From positions 1 through 58,277 of the forward strand of contig NZ_PYAS01000026.1 of NCBI RefSeq assembly GCF_003014695.1: a DNA stretch of 58,277 nt. Direction: 5' to 3'. A model generated the notes under the pieces. The model worked only from the letters and a program-made list of their open reading frames with translations, was not told the DNA's origin and searched no databases. Made by a program: the position numbers and the translations under genes. Shown piece after piece: positions 44,980 through 54,539 of this stretch (the first letter of the stretch is position 1; each line of letters opens with the position of its first letter). The DNA comes from Dyadobacter jiangsuensis (GTDB taxonomy: Bacteria; Bacteroidota; Bacteroidia; Cytophagales; Spirosomataceae).

Positions 44980-45357
44980 CTATCTGGCTTGACCTGATTC
45001 TGCTTTCAACATGACATCCAGGGATGTCTTAGTACCCAAATGAATTTCCTGTGACTGATAGCCGGTTAAGGAGAAAACCAATGTCGCTTCTTCACCTGCA
45101 TTGACTGAGATCAGAAATCGACCGACAGCATTGGTAAGTGTACTACGCTGCGTTCCTTTAATGAGTACATGGACCTCCGGTAACAATGTACCATCCTCAT
45201 TTCTGACAGTTCCTTCGATATCGGCTGTCATATGGCCTGTCTCCATAAAGAGTTCATTAGCGGCGGGCTCTGGCCTACGATCAAATAAGAAAAATGCTGC
45301 CGCAATTACGAACAAACTCGCCAGGAATGTATGGTATGATTTTAAGGTTTTTGCCAT
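44980..45357 (-). CDS. Short carboxypeptidase-regulatory-like domain protein
   Basis: A 125-aa protein with one N-terminal membrane helix (FLASLFVIAAAFFLFD) and a single CarboxypepD_reg-like beta-sandwich (IEGTVRNEDGTLLPEVHVLI, VGRFLISVNAGEEATLVFSL). This is the domain found before the plug in SusC-type receptors, but no plug or barrel follows. It starts 10 bp after the DUF202 gene stop. It may be a stand-alone envelope protein; truncation of a receptor is less likely since its stop is clean. Confidence 0.65.
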   Translation of the reverse strand: MAKTLKSYHTFLASLFVIAAAFFLFDRRPEPAANELFMETGHMTADIEGTVRNEDGTLLPEVHVLIKGTQRSTLTNAVGRFLISVNAGEEATLVFSLTGYQSQEIHLGTKTSLDVMLKAESGQAR

Positions 45358-45367
45358 AGCTCGGATT

Positions 45368-45784
45368 TTACTGAGTTAAGTAATCTTGGAAGTTTACGCT
45401 TTGCACCAGATACACCACAAGCAGGACACTTATCAGCATCAGGACAGCAGTCAGCAGATTCGTCAGCCAGCTCCTGGGATGGTACGTCCCCCTTTTCAGC
45501 TCTTCCTCTGTCAGACGGTACTGGATGAACCCCAACAATATCGCTCCGATGCCTAGTAGCACCAGCACAATTCCGATGATCTTGGAATAGCCGTGCGAGT
45601 GAATTTTGACCGGTTTATCCAGTACAAAACCAATCTGGGCGATAAATAGGGAAAATTTGACGACAACAAAGCCAAACGCCATAATCCCGACACCAGTCCG
45701 GACCCAGGCAAGGTAAGTCCGCTCATTGGCCAGATGGTCATTGGGCTTGTATTCTTTAATATCGCGAATTGTATTTTTTGCCAT
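45368..45784 (-). CDS. YidH/DUF202-family membrane protein
   Basis: A 138-aa inner-membrane protein with the DUF202 start DHLANERTYLAWVRTGVGIM and three helices (GVGIMAFGFVVVKFSLFIAQ, IIGIVLVLLGIGAILLGFIQ, LLTAVLMLISVLLVVYLVQS). The function is unknown. The ATG at 45784 is preferred to an in-frame codon 9 nt upstream. It is co-directional with the small carboxypeptidase-regulatory-like gene 10 bp downstream. Confidence 0.85.
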   Translation of the reverse strand: MAKNTIRDIKEYKPNDHLANERTYLAWVRTGVGIMAFGFVVVKFSLFIAQIGFVLDKPVKIHSHGYSKIIGIVLVLLGIGAILLGFIQYRLTEEELKRGTYHPRSWLTNLLTAVLMLISVLLVVYLVQSVNFQDYLTQ

Positions 45785-45818
45785 ATTTATCAAAGCTGTA
45801 TCGGTTTTCTAAAACTAA

Positions 45819-45847
45819 AAAGCCAGCGTTCAACGAATACTGGCTTT
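45819..45847 (-). terminator. Terminator upstream of the DUF202 gene
   Basis: AAAGCCAG (45819-45826) pairs perfectly with CTGGCTTT (45840-45847). On the minus strand the stem is followed by TTTAGTTTT. It would stop a minus-strand transcript coming from the recombinase region. Confidence 0.6.
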
Positions 45848-45968
45848 ATTCCAAACGAACATAGTGCGATATTATCACACCAAAAATGATTACTAAATTA
45901 AGATTTTCTTGCGGTAGCAAAATACAGTTTCCAGGCATTTTCCTGGCAAATAAATCCGGTTACACGCT

Positions 45969-46001
45969 CAAAAATCCACTGCGAAACGATCGCAGTGGAT
46001 T
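45969..46001 (-). terminator. Terminator downstream of the recombinase remnant
   Basis: AATCCACTGCG (45973-45983) and CGCAGTGGATT (45991-46001) are perfect 11-bp complements with a 7-nt loop. On the minus strand the stem runs into TTTTTGAG. The gene it once served, ending somewhere to the right, is now reduced to the recombinase remnant. Confidence 0.65.
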
Positions 46002-46117
46002 AGGCATCATCTGCTCATGCATAGCGATTTACGCCATACTATCTCAAATATTCAAAAATGGGTGCGTCAAAATTTTGACAGTCGTCAACTTGCAGGTCCC
46101 TGTTTTAATCAAAATAC

Positions 46118-46396
46118 TCACAGATTCCCTTGCCTTTCTTTTTTGATTTCAAAAATTAAACTTTCCGCTCTCTCGACTACTTGTGCATTCCATTCTATCC
46201 CGTTTGGCGCTGGTCTGTCAAGCTCATTTAGCCTATTTGCAGTTTCATTCAGTGAATTGTATCCCGTTTCCCTCAGCGCTTTGATGAAAGGGGCTACCTC
46301 CAAAGCAAGCTTCTGGCTGCACTTAAACTTTCTGCCTTTCTTGTCATTTGACTGCCTGTTGCCGCCGTCACCAACAGCGGCATGACCTGCTTTCAT
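46118..46396 (-). pseudogene. Serine recombinase C-terminal remnant
   Basis: About 92 residues resembling the C-terminal third of small serine recombinases (resolvase/invertase): KLALEVAPFIKALRETGYNS, then LNETANRLNELDRPAPNGIE and WNAQVVERAESLIFEIKKE, where an RAIARELNxRGIPTARGGxW-like pattern is expected. The catalytic N-terminal domain is missing, and an in-frame stop lies about 20 codons upstream of the ATG. The 226 bp to the right hold another frame that I do not recognise. Confidence 0.55.
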
Positions 46397-46622
46397 GCCC
46401 GCATAGTTACCTCCCCAAGGACCTTGTAAAACAAATAGCGGCTATACACGTCAACGGACATTCTGCCTTTGACCGGCCTGGTCACAAACCCGATGGCCTC
46501 ATCAATCTGTACATTCCGAAGCTTTTCATCGCCAGCTTTTCCAGTAGCGACAAGCACAAATGCATAAATTCACTATTTGAATGCACCATATTGTGTAAGT
46601 TTATGCCACTCTTGGCGACAAG

Positions 46623-47732
46623 TTACCGGCTTGCTACCACTTTCGTTCCCTGCCTAAGGTCATTTCGCGGGTTCACAATTATCCTATCTCCTTTTTTGAG
46701 GTTTCCGAATACCTCTGTCATTTTAGCCTGCTGCCCCAGGCGTACATCGACAAACTCGGCGTTACCCTCACGGTTCACTTTGATCACGTACTGACGCTCG
46801 GTTGAAACCACAACGGCAGTGCCGGGCACAGTAAGCGCGCCTTCGGTTCCTTCGGGCGTGAGCGTCACCTCTGCAAACATGCCTGGCTTAATCATCCGGC
46901 TTGCATTGTTGACATCGATTTCCACAGTTTCAGATCTGAATTTCAGGTTCATATTGCCTGAACGGCGGCTTATGGTTCCCTTGAAAGTTTCACCAGGCAC
47001 CGCGTTGATATGATAGCTTACCGGCTTGCCCTTTTTCAGGCCAAGGCTGTAATTCTCGGGGACATCCACCACGAGCCTTAACCGGTCCTGCTGCTGTAAA
47101 TTAAGCATGGGTCCCACCTGCCGAAGCCCTGATCCCACTAGTGCCCCGGGGTGGACATTACGCTCTGTGATAATCCCATCGAACGGTGCCCTAACGGTCA
47201 GGTAGCTTTTAATTTCAGTCAATGCATCGAAATTCGCTTTTTCCCCCATCGCCGAGGCGCTGTCGGCCATCATCTTGGCATGTGCGCTTTCCAGATCGAG
47301 CGCCGATACCGAGCCGGTTATGCGTGTACTGGCTTTGAGCCGGCGGTAGTGCTCCTTGCTAGCTACAAGCATAGCCTGGGCTTTCAAAAAATTGGAACGC
47401 GCCGCGACCAGTTGCTGCTCGGTTTCGGGTGCCTCCAGCACCATCAACACCTCTCCTTTCCGCACCGAGGAGCCGCGGTCTACAAGCACTTTCTGTACAA
47501 AACCATCGGCCTTAAGGTAAATACTGACCTCCTGAAAGGCAAGAAACTCGCCCGGTAACTGGATCTCTTGGCCTACTGCGCCTTCTGATACTTCGCCGAT
47601 TTTAAAGGCAACTTCGCTCTTGTTTTTTTGCTCTTTTAACTCCTTGGGAGTCGATGATTCAGAGGAAGAACAGGCTGAAAAAGCACCCAGTCCTGCGAGT
47701 AGTATTAAACAGTTATATGGATTAGTTCTCAT
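46623..47732 (-). CDS. RND-type efflux periplasmic adaptor
   Basis: A 369-aa adaptor of an RND efflux pump. It carries a lipoprotein signal (GLGAFSACSSS), the first lipoyl half (LKADGFVQKVLVDRGSSVRK), a coiled-coil hairpin (residues ~105-165), the second half (LTVRAPFDGIITERNVHPGA) and beta-barrel and membrane-proximal domains. The protein looks complete. Its gene lies after the pump gene and overlaps it by 11 bp, whereas adaptors usually come first. No outer-membrane channel gene follows. Confidence 0.92.
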   Translation of the reverse strand: MRTNPYNCLILLAGLGAFSACSSSESSTPKELKEQKNKSEVAFKIGEVSEGAVGQEIQLPGEFLAFQEVSIYLKADGFVQKVLVDRGSSVRKGEVLMVLEAPETEQQLVAARSNFLKAQAMLVASKEHYRRLKASTRITGSVSALDLESAHAKMMADSASAMGEKANFDALTEIKSYLTVRAPFDGIITERNVHPGALVGSGLRQVGPMLNLQQQDRLRLVVDVPENYSLGLKKGKPVSYHINAVPGETFKGTISRRSGNMNLKFRSETVEIDVNNASRMIKPGMFAEVTLTPEGTEGALTVPGTAVVVSTERQYVIKVNREGNAEFVDVRLGQQAKMTEVFGNLKKGDRIIVNPRNDLRQGTKVVASR

Positions 47733-50250
47733 TTCTTAATGGTTGTTCAGGTTTATATGAGCCGTTTGTTGAAAGGGATGGATGCACCGCTACCGGGTGA
47801 TCTGGAAGCAGTGAAGGATCTTGGAGCGGAGTTTTCTTTTGCAAAAGCGCATACACTTGCGGAACAATATACAATGCTGCCAATGTAGACGCTACCAGTC
47901 CGCCGATTACGGCCCTTCCCAGTGGCGCTACTTGTTCGCCCGCCTCGCCAGTTCCAAGCGCCATGGGCACCATACCGGCCACCATCGCAAAGCTTGTCAT
48001 CAGAACCGGCCGCAAGCGAAGCGCTGCGCTGTCAAGCGCAGCTTTACCGGCATCGCGGTATTCCCAGCGCAAGCGCTCGGCGTTTGTTACGATCAGGATC
48101 GCGTTGGCCACCGAAATACCTGTAGACATGATGATACCCATGTAAGATTTCAGGTTCAACGTGCTTCCAGTCAGAAGCAAAGCGGCAATCGAGCCGGCAA
48201 TTACAGCCGGGATCGTCGACAAAATCACCAGTGACAATTTAAAGGATTGGTAGTTGGCCGCAAGCAGCAGGAAGATCACCAAAATGGCGATACTTAAACC
48301 GATTTGAAGACTGTTAAGTGTCTCGGTCAAAAGTGAAGACATTCCCTTTACCTCGGTCAAAATGCCTTTCGGCGGCTGACCAAGCGAGGCGATGGCATTT
48401 TCGACTGAGGTGGTTGCCGAGCCAAGGTCCTGGTGGTGCATGTTGGCAGAGACTGTTACGAAACGTCTGGGTCCAATCCTGGAATACTCTCCCGGCAAAG
48501 TATCCACAGAAAAAGTGGCAACATCCGCTAATACTGGGCGGGCCTGGCCCGCTACCAGAGGCACCTCCTGCAATTGGGCCAGGTTACGCATAGCAAATTC
48601 GGGGATTTGAACCTGCACCTGGTAGGTATATGCAGAGTTTGGGTCGAGCCATTGGTTTTTTTCAGTGTACCGGCTCGATGACGTCGAAGCGGTAATAGAG
48701 CGGGCAGCAGCTTGCAGGCTCAGTCCCATCACCGCTAGCTTCTGACGGTCAAGCTTGATATTAATGACCGGAAATTTGAGCGGCTGCACAATCCGGACGT
48801 CACGCAGGTGATCATCTTGGGACAGTTTTCCAACCAATTTGGACGCATAGCCTTCAATTTCTTTCATGTCCCGGCCCGCGACCTGCACCTCAATAGGCGT
48901 GAAAGCTCCGCCACTCATAAGTTTTTCGGTCAGATCTGCCGGTTCAAATGAGAGGGTAATATCAGGCATTTCCTGATGCACCATTGTGCGGATGCGCTCT
49001 TTAAGATCCTGGATGTTGGTTTTGTAGCCCTCCGCAAGACCTACTTTGATTACCGCATCGTTTGGGCCGCTAGTGCTCACATAGAGGTTGGAGGTCGCGT
49101 AGTTGGTAGGCACCACCCCTACATAGGCAGATGAAACTTCAAGGTGCCCGTCGGCGGCATCGTTTACCAATGTCAGAAGTTTACTCACCTCTTCTTCCGT
49201 ACGTTCCAAGCGCGTACCGTCCGGGGTTTTCATGCGGATTACCATCTGCCCCGAATTGATCTGCGGGAGCATATCCTTGCCAATCACTGCAAAACCCCAT
49301 GCGGCTAACCCAACGATCAGTACAGCATAGACGCCTACCACAAGTTTGTTAGATGCAAGCAATTTGCAGTTATGGGACATAAACACAGAACGCACCCTAT
49401 CAAAAAGGCCCGGCGCTTTTACTGCTTCTGGCGTGTGCCCATGGCCTTGGTGCTCTTTAAGCATCCAGTTGGCCAAAATCGGAACCAGGCTTTGGGCAAG
49501 CAGGTAGGACACCGTCATAGCGAACCCTATCGAAACCGAAAGCGGCAAGAACATGGCCCTAGGCACACCGGACATGATAAATGACGGTGCAAATACCGCG
49601 AGAATACAAAGCAAGATCAGCAACAGCGGCAGGGCAACTTCCCGGCACGCATCATAGATCGCGAGTCTTTTGGGCTTACCCATTTCAAGGTGCTGGTGGA
49701 TATTCTCGATTGTCACCGTAGCCTGATCGACCAGTACCCCGATCGCCAGCGCAAGACCGGACAGCGTCATGATATTGATCGTCTGCCCTGCAAGGTTCAG
49801 GCAAAGTACGGCCGAAATCACTGAAACTGGGATCGTGATAATTACAATGAGCGATGAGCGCCAATCTCCCAAAAACAGCAGTACCATAAGCCCTGTTAAA
49901 AGCGCCCCTAGCCCACCCTCAAAAAGCAGGCTTTTGACGGAATTGATTACAAATATGGACTGGTCAAACTCGTAATTCACTTCGATGTCGTCTGGCAGAA
50001 GGCTGCGCATTTCAGGTAGCTTCGCTTTCAGAGCCGTCACCACATCCCAGGTCGATGCATCAGCCGTCTTCACCACGGGGATATAGGAAGAACGGCTACC
50101 ATTGACAAGTGCATAGCCCGCGGTAACATCCGAACCATCGGCCACATTGGCTATATCCCTTAAAAACACCGTCCGGCGCCCTTGAGTACTGACCGGAATC
50201 CGGCCAAAATCTGCCACCCGTTCTTCCAGCGAATTAAGCGTGGTTATAAA
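47722..50250 (-). pseudogene. RND efflux pump, N-terminally truncated
   Basis: The coding sequence gives 831 aa from a GTG at 50217, and the frame extends to about 50250 (FDYQFITTLNSLEERVADFG) before a stop. The family norm is about 1030-1060 aa, so about 215 residues, including the first membrane helix and half of the first porter domain, are missing. What remains is well kept: GLALAIGVLVDQATVTIENI with one of the two conserved acidic residues replaced by Q, and a full second half up to VPQVYALLQ. The cut coincides with a truncated kinase on the other strand. Confidence 0.8.
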
Positions 50251-50251
50251 C

Positions 50252-50492
50252 TGGTAATCAAATGACTATCACTGTCACCGACCAAGGAATGGGGATTCCG
50301 GACAAACAGATATCGGACATTTTCATGCCCATGATGCGGGCCAACAACGTGGGTAAGATTCCCGGCTACGGACTAGGGCTTACCATAGCTAAAAAAATCA
50401 TCGACATCCATCAAGGCACCCTTGAGGTCACTTCCAAAAGTAATCAGACTTCTGTCGCCATCAGGCTTCCAGCAAGTACAATACCGGTTTAG
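50252..50492 (+). pseudogene. Histidine kinase HATPase_c C-terminal remnant
   Basis: About 78 residues of a histidine-kinase ATPase domain: ITVTDQGMGIPDKQISDIFM (G1 box) and GYGLGLTIAKKIIDIHQGTL (G2 box), ending at a normal stop. The N-box, dimerisation helix and sensor regions are absent. Upstream of about 50252 the frame meets a stop, and the DNA codes for the RND pump on the minus strand. This is the second half of the breakpoint. Confidence 0.75.
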
Positions 50493-50644
50493 TGAAAGTC
50501 TACAAGGCTGAATAGTTAAATGTTGGGACAACCATTGGCGAGCACAAAATGCCCGTCATCACGGGAAGTGAAAAATACCGATTAGAGCGAGGAGATCGCT
50601 ATTGATTGCCGAAGACCATGCTCATCACGTGAAGGTTGATTCAG

Positions 50645-50908
50645 ATGTTAATTTTGCTACTGGTTGTCCTGGCTGTTGGAATTTTCTTCCCTGTTCTTGT
50701 TGCTTTTGCCTCCCGGCTAGCTCGTGGTAAATCCTTTGCCAGGCGCAAGCGGGAGAACTTAGCAAGGATAAAATCCGATCTGGATGAACTTTCGCATGCA
50801 TTTAATAATGGTATGCTCAATGAAGAAGAGTTTGAAAAAAAGAGCAACCTTTTGATTGATGAATTGTTGGAGCAGCTCTATAAAACTACAAACCAGGAAA
50901 ACAGGTAA
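50645..50908 (+). CDS. Small single-helix membrane protein
   Basis: An 87-aa protein with one N-terminal helix (LILLLVVLAVGIFFPVLVAF) and a charged cytosolic tail with predicted coiled coil (LARIKSDLDELSHAFNNGML, EFEKKSNLLIDELLEQLYKT). The tail resembles a SHOCT-like segment (HAFNNGMLNEEEFEKKSNLL), which often binds membranes or partners. It starts at the ATG 50645, with GAAGG just upstream. Its neighbours give no clue to function. Confidence 0.55.
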   Translation: MLILLLVVLAVGIFFPVLVAFASRLARGKSFARRKRENLARIKSDLDELSHAFNNGMLNEEEFEKKSNLLIDELLEQLYKTTNQENR

Positions 50909-50964
50909 GCGTGAACTTGCTGGCCAAACAGGTGGCAAGTGATTTTAACTTTGCTTGTCGAGCA

Positions 50965-51702
50965 CTACAAATAAGAATTTGCAAGAAAATTCTGCCGTTG
51001 AACACGCTCTGTGAGCGCATTGCGGTATGTCCTGCTAACAGGAATTTCCTTTTTGCCAATCCAGACAGTATTGCCCTGGATGGCCTCGATCTTTGAAAAT
51101 TGAACGATAAAAGAGCGGTGTACACGCATAAACCGGGAAGCAGGTAAAATTTCTTCCATTTTACCAAGTTGTAAGAGCGGCATCAGGCGGTCCGAGCCGC
51201 GGTGAATAACCACATACTCGCCATAAGCTTCGATGTAGCTGATGTCATCGAAAGCTACCCTGTATGTTGTTGCGTCCGATTTGATAAAAATATAGTCTTG
51301 TGCTTCCTGAGTCGCAACATCGGCTTTCGGATAGGCACTACGGCTTCCGATGATATCCATGGCTTTACCGACAGCCTGAAAAAAACGTTCGAATGCGACC
51401 GGTTTGACCAGGTAGTCAAGTGCATTAAGTTCATAACTTTTTACCGCATACTCGGTGTACGCAGTCGTAAACACGATCAATGGCTTGCTGGCGAGCGTCT
51501 CCACGAAGTTGATGCCATTGATATCAGGCATTTGAATATCCAGGAAAAGCAATTCGACCGGCCGGCTTTTCAGCACGGCCGCGGCTTCAATCGCGTTCGC
51601 GCACGAAGCTACCAGATCGAGCGAAGGGATCTTCGATACGTAGTCAGCAAGCAACTTCCTGCCCAGCGCCTCGTCGTCGACGATCATGCAAGTGATTTTC
51701 AT
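50965..51702 (-). CDS. LytTR-type response regulator (LytT-like)
   Basis: A 245-aa regulator with a receiver (DDEALGRKLLADYV, phospho-acceptor Asp in VELLFLDIQMPDINGINFV, Lys in YLVKPVAFERF) and a LytTR DNA-binding domain (YIEAYGEYVVIHRGSDRLMP, FMRVHRSFIVQFSKIEAIQG). It overlaps the kinase gene by 4 bp (ATGA), so translation is coupled. Its target is unknown. The divergent Spy-like gene 240 bp beyond the kinase is a possible one. Confidence 0.94.
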   Translation of the reverse strand: MKITCMIVDDEALGRKLLADYVSKIPSLDLVASCANAIEAAAVLKSRPVELLFLDIQMPDINGINFVETLASKPLIVFTTAYTEYAVKSYELNALDYLVKPVAFERFFQAVGKAMDIIGSRSAYPKADVATQEAQDYIFIKSDATTYRVAFDDISYIEAYGEYVVIHRGSDRLMPLLQLGKMEEILPASRFMRVHRSFIVQFSKIEAIQGNTVWIGKKEIPVSRTYRNALTERVQRQNFLANSYL

Positions 51703-52724
51703 AGGTTCACTATCAAGCGGATTTCAAATGTACTGGTATTGTCTATAACTTTCAGGATGTGCCGACCTGGATAAGTCAGTTCCAACCGCTTTTTTACATT
51801 CGCCAGGCCGATGCCGTGAGGCTCGCTTCGCTGAGAAGCTGCTCCCCCTTTTGAGTTAATGCATATGAAGGATAGTGTATTCCGGTCATCCACTTGCAGA
51901 CTAACGAAAATATAGCCCTGCGGATTCATGTCCAGGTCCGAATGTTTGAAGCTGTTCTCTAAAAAGGTCAACAGCAGCAGCGGGGCAATTAACTGGCCAG
52001 AGCTGACGCCTGTTACTTCAAATGTCATTCGCTGCTCGTAAATCTCGGATTTGAGCTTTTGCATTTCCAGGATATTACGCAGGAAGGTCACCTCGTCTTG
52101 TAGCGGTACCCATTGCGCCCGGCACTGGTAAAGCATATACCGAAGCAGTTCGGAGAGCCTCATGATCATCGGCGCGGCGTTATCTTCTTTCAGGTATGCG
52201 AGTGTGTAAATGTTGTTGAGCGTATTAAACAAAAAATGCGGGTTGATCTGATTTTTCAGGAATTGCAGCTCGCTTTCCAGTTGCTTCCTGGCCATCTCAT
52301 TTTGGGTTTGCAATGCATGGAAGCGGTCAACAGCGAATTTCCAGGCCGTGCTGATGATCAGCACCACCATAAAAAGCAGGTAAGTCCGTGCAAACTGAAA
52401 GGCTCTTGGGTATTGGATGTTTCGTTTCAGGATCACTTTTACATCCGCCGGCACCAGCGTCAACTGCAATTTTGACAACAGCACTAGCACAGCAAAGCAC
52501 AGCAGCCCATAAAACAGGTAGCGCCGTTTTTCCAGGAAAGACGGGATCAGAACCAATGTATTCAAATAAACGATAATGGCCTGTAAGCCCACATGGATGG
52601 TTGCGCCCCAAACAGCCGCCTGTGGTTGTTGCGCGTTTGAAAACATGAGAACCCAAATGAGCCAGTAGCCTAGCCAGGCAAACAAAGTGATCGTCGGGAC
52701 CTTCTTCAAAGCAGTGTTTTTCAT
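51699..52724 (-). CDS. LytS-like sensor histidine kinase
   Basis: A 341-aa kinase with about four membrane helices (residues ~10-130), a coiled-coil linker and the His_kinase domain with the phospho-acceptor in LKNQINPHFLFNTLNNIYTL. The ATPase box reads FLENSFKHSD, and a glycine-rich lid region HGIGLANVKKRLELTYPGRH follows. It is the partner of the LytTR regulator it overlaps. The sensed signal is unknown; cell-envelope state is common for the class. Confidence 0.93.
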   Translation of the reverse strand: MKNTALKKVPTITLFAWLGYWLIWVLMFSNAQQPQAAVWGATIHVGLQAIIVYLNTLVLIPSFLEKRRYLFYGLLCFAVLVLLSKLQLTLVPADVKVILKRNIQYPRAFQFARTYLLFMVVLIISTAWKFAVDRFHALQTQNEMARKQLESELQFLKNQINPHFLFNTLNNIYTLAYLKEDNAAPMIMRLSELLRYMLYQCRAQWVPLQDEVTFLRNILEMQKLKSEIYEQRMTFEVTGVSSGQLIAPLLLLTFLENSFKHSDLDMNPQGYIFVSLQVDDRNTLSFICINSKGGAASQRSEPHGIGLANVKKRLELTYPGRHILKVIDNTSTFEIRLIVNL

Positions 52725-52965
52725 TTACAACCGTATTGCCTTGCAATGGTAAGCGATATCTACTGAAAGCAAAACAAACTTCATCGAATGGCCTGGTTTA
52801 TCTTATGAGCGTCCGGTATTTTCCAACGAAATGTATTTCCCAAGACAATACCCATTCGTCGGCAATCTCCTGCATTCCATGTCAAATTTGCTGCCCCTGG
52901 TTGATTTACTTTTTTTGTCAACCCGCCATTCGTTTGTTTTGACCGGAAACAAAACAAACTGTCTC

Positions 52966-53343
52966 ATGAAAAACCTGACCACCGGCGTCTGCATTATTTT
53001 CACAATGCTACTATTTGCCGACAATGCACTCGCTCAGCAAAACCGGCTCGCCGACATACCTGCCGAACAGCGGGCACAATTACAGACCCAACGGATGAAA
53101 GAAACACTCCATCTGGATTCGGCGCAGGCCGAAAAAGTGTCTGCGATCAATTTGAGTTACGCCCGTAAAATGGATCCAATTATTGCGGGCAGCGGTAGTA
53201 AACTCTCTAAACTGAGAGCGTTTCAGCAGGTAAACGCTGCCAAGGAAAAAGAACTGCAAATGGTGCTGAGCCAGCAGCAGTTCAGGCAATTCAAACAGCA
53301 ACAACAGGAAATGAAGCAGGAATTAAAAAAACGCAAATCATAA
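52966..53343 (+). CDS. Spy/CpxP-like periplasmic protein
   Basis: A 125-aa secreted protein with a signal peptide (MKNLTTGVCIIFTMLLFADN, cleavage near NALAQ) and a highly charged all-helical chain (MKETLHLDSAQAEKVSAINL) ending in a Q- and K-rich tail. The LxLDSAQAEKV element resembles the LTxxQ repeats of Spy and CpxP envelope-stress chaperones. The ATG at 52966 is chosen because the longer frame from 52831 has no signal peptide. The serine hydrolase gene starts 7 bp downstream. Confidence 0.7.
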   Translation: MKNLTTGVCIIFTMLLFADNALAQQNRLADIPAEQRAQLQTQRMKETLHLDSAQAEKVSAINLSYARKMDPIIAGSGSKLSKLRAFQQVNAAKEKELQMVLSQQQFRQFKQQQQEMKQELKKRKS

Positions 53344-53350
53344 AGATGAC

Positions 53351-54400
53351 ATGAAGAACGTATTCAGGTTTCTGACGGCTTGCACTCTCCTATTCTGCTC
53401 CTGTCACACCGATCAAGTCTCCCCGGAGACACGCCCAGCTTACAATTTTGACACAGTAGACCAATTCCTGGAAGCACACCTTGCCGACTACAACGATCAG
53501 GTGATCGTGCTGGTTTCTCAAAATGGTAAGCTGATTTACAAAAAGGGGTTTGGCCTGGACGAACACACCAGTAAACCGATCGCATCGGCCACCAAATGGC
53601 TTTCCGCGGCCGTCATACTGAGCCTTGTCGATGAAGGCAAACTGTCCCTTTCCGACAGTATCGGCAAGTTCCTGCCGATATTCACTGCCCACCAAAAAGG
53701 ACATGTGACCATCCGGCAGCTGTTTGCGCATACAGCAGGATTCGGAGGCGACTCGCCTCAAAAGTACGAGTACAAGCGGCTGATGTCGCTCGCCGAGGCG
53801 GTGGATTCCATTGCCCTGTATACGCCGCTGGTAAGCATCGCCGGCACCCAATTCGACTATGGCAGCGCCGGAATGCAGATCGGCGGAAGGGTTGCTGAAA
53901 TCGTGTCAGGCAAAAAATGGCAGGATTTGTTTGAGCAGCGCGTTGCCCAGCCTTGCGGGATGACGGCCGAATATCGTTCCGTTCGCAATCCGATCATCGC
54001 AGGCGGTGTGCACACCACCGCTGCCGACTACCTGAAATTCCTGGAAATGCTGGTTAACCATGGTACTAGTAACGGGCATCGGGTGCTCAGTGAAAACGCG
54101 ATCGAGGCCATGTTTAGTGACCAGACAGAAAATGCAAAAATCACCGGGACACCCTATCCTACCAATCCTTTCTCACCAACGCCCCAGAGACCGGTCCGTT
54201 ACGGAGTCGGCAACTGGCTCGATGTAGTCGATGTCGACGGCCGTGTATTGGAAAGCAGCAGTCCCGGGCTGTTTGGCACGCACCCCTGGCAGGATTCAAA
54301 GCATCAAATCGCAGGTATTATTTTCACCCAGACTACGCCCAGACAGAGTACTAGTACCAGCCTGGAAATCCGCAAAATGATCAGGGATATTGTGGAATGA
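53351..54400 (+). CDS. Class C beta-lactamase-like serine hydrolase
   Basis: A 349-aa lipoprotein (lipobox LLFCSC) of the beta-lactamase/DD-peptidase/esterase superfamily. The catalytic SxxK motif reads SATK in PIASATKWLSAAVI, the second motif is YGSAG, and a C-terminal segment with HPWQDSKHQIAGI takes the place of the KTG box. The true substrate, peptide or ester, is not clear. Position 7 bp after the Spy-like gene and divergence from the LytS/LytT genes suggest a role in envelope maintenance. Confidence 0.88.
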   Translation: MKNVFRFLTACTLLFCSCHTDQVSPETRPAYNFDTVDQFLEAHLADYNDQVIVLVSQNGKLIYKKGFGLDEHTSKPIASATKWLSAAVILSLVDEGKLSLSDSIGKFLPIFTAHQKGHVTIRQLFAHTAGFGGDSPQKYEYKRLMSLAEAVDSIALYTPLVSIAGTQFDYGSAGMQIGGRVAEIVSGKKWQDLFEQRVAQPCGMTAEYRSVRNPIIAGGVHTTAADYLKFLEMLVNHGTSNGHRVLSENAIEAMFSDQTENAKITGTPYPTNPFSPTPQRPVRYGVGNWLDVVDVDGRVLESSSPGLFGTHPWQDSKHQIAGIIFTQTTPRQSTSTSLEIRKMIRDIVE

Positions 54401-54461
54401 ACGCTTGTTGCTAACCGTTTACACCTGCTTGCATAGAAAACAAGTCCGCCTCGGAGCCTTT

Positions 54462-54495
54462 GTGCAGCTATGTGACTCTGGTCACATAGCTGCAC
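54462..54495. promoter_or_regulatory. Perfect 34-bp Crp/Fnr palindrome upstream of its regulator gene
   Basis: GTGCAGCTATGTGA (54462-54475) and TCACATAGCTGCAC (54482-54495) are perfect 14-bp complements around CTCTGG. The core TGTGA-N6-TCACA is the classic CRP-type site. It ends 44 bp before the ATG of the Crp/Fnr gene, whose recognition helix SSREVVSRLLKKM keeps the Arg, Glu and Arg that read TGTGA in E. coli CRP. Autoregulation is very likely. A terminator for the hydrolase gene is an alternative, but no T-run follows. Confidence 0.75.
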
Positions 54496-54539
54496 TAGCA
54501 ATTTTGTTAATTTGCTGCATTCCCAATGATCTCATAAAC

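Larger units (their letters stand above)
45785..46117. other. Intergenic region with two minus-strand terminators
   Basis: A 333-bp region holding two terminator hairpins (45819-45847 and 45969-46001), both oriented to stop minus-strand transcription. No gene is visible. The DUF202 promoter should lie near 45790-45830. Confidence 0.5.

Noticed and set aside
44980..45357. Truncated SusC receptor
   Set aside because: The protein has its own membrane helix, a clean stop and an operon partner; no plug or barrel remnants follow, so an intact small protein is more likely.
46440..46590. Minus-strand frame reading AFVLVATGKAGDEKLRNVQI
   Set aside because: Protein-like composition but no start codon and no family recognised; noted only as a possible remnant beside the recombinase tail.
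54462..54495. Terminator of the serine hydrolase gene
   Set aside because: The stem is perfect but no T-run follows on either strand, while its core matches the CRP consensus and its position suits an operator.
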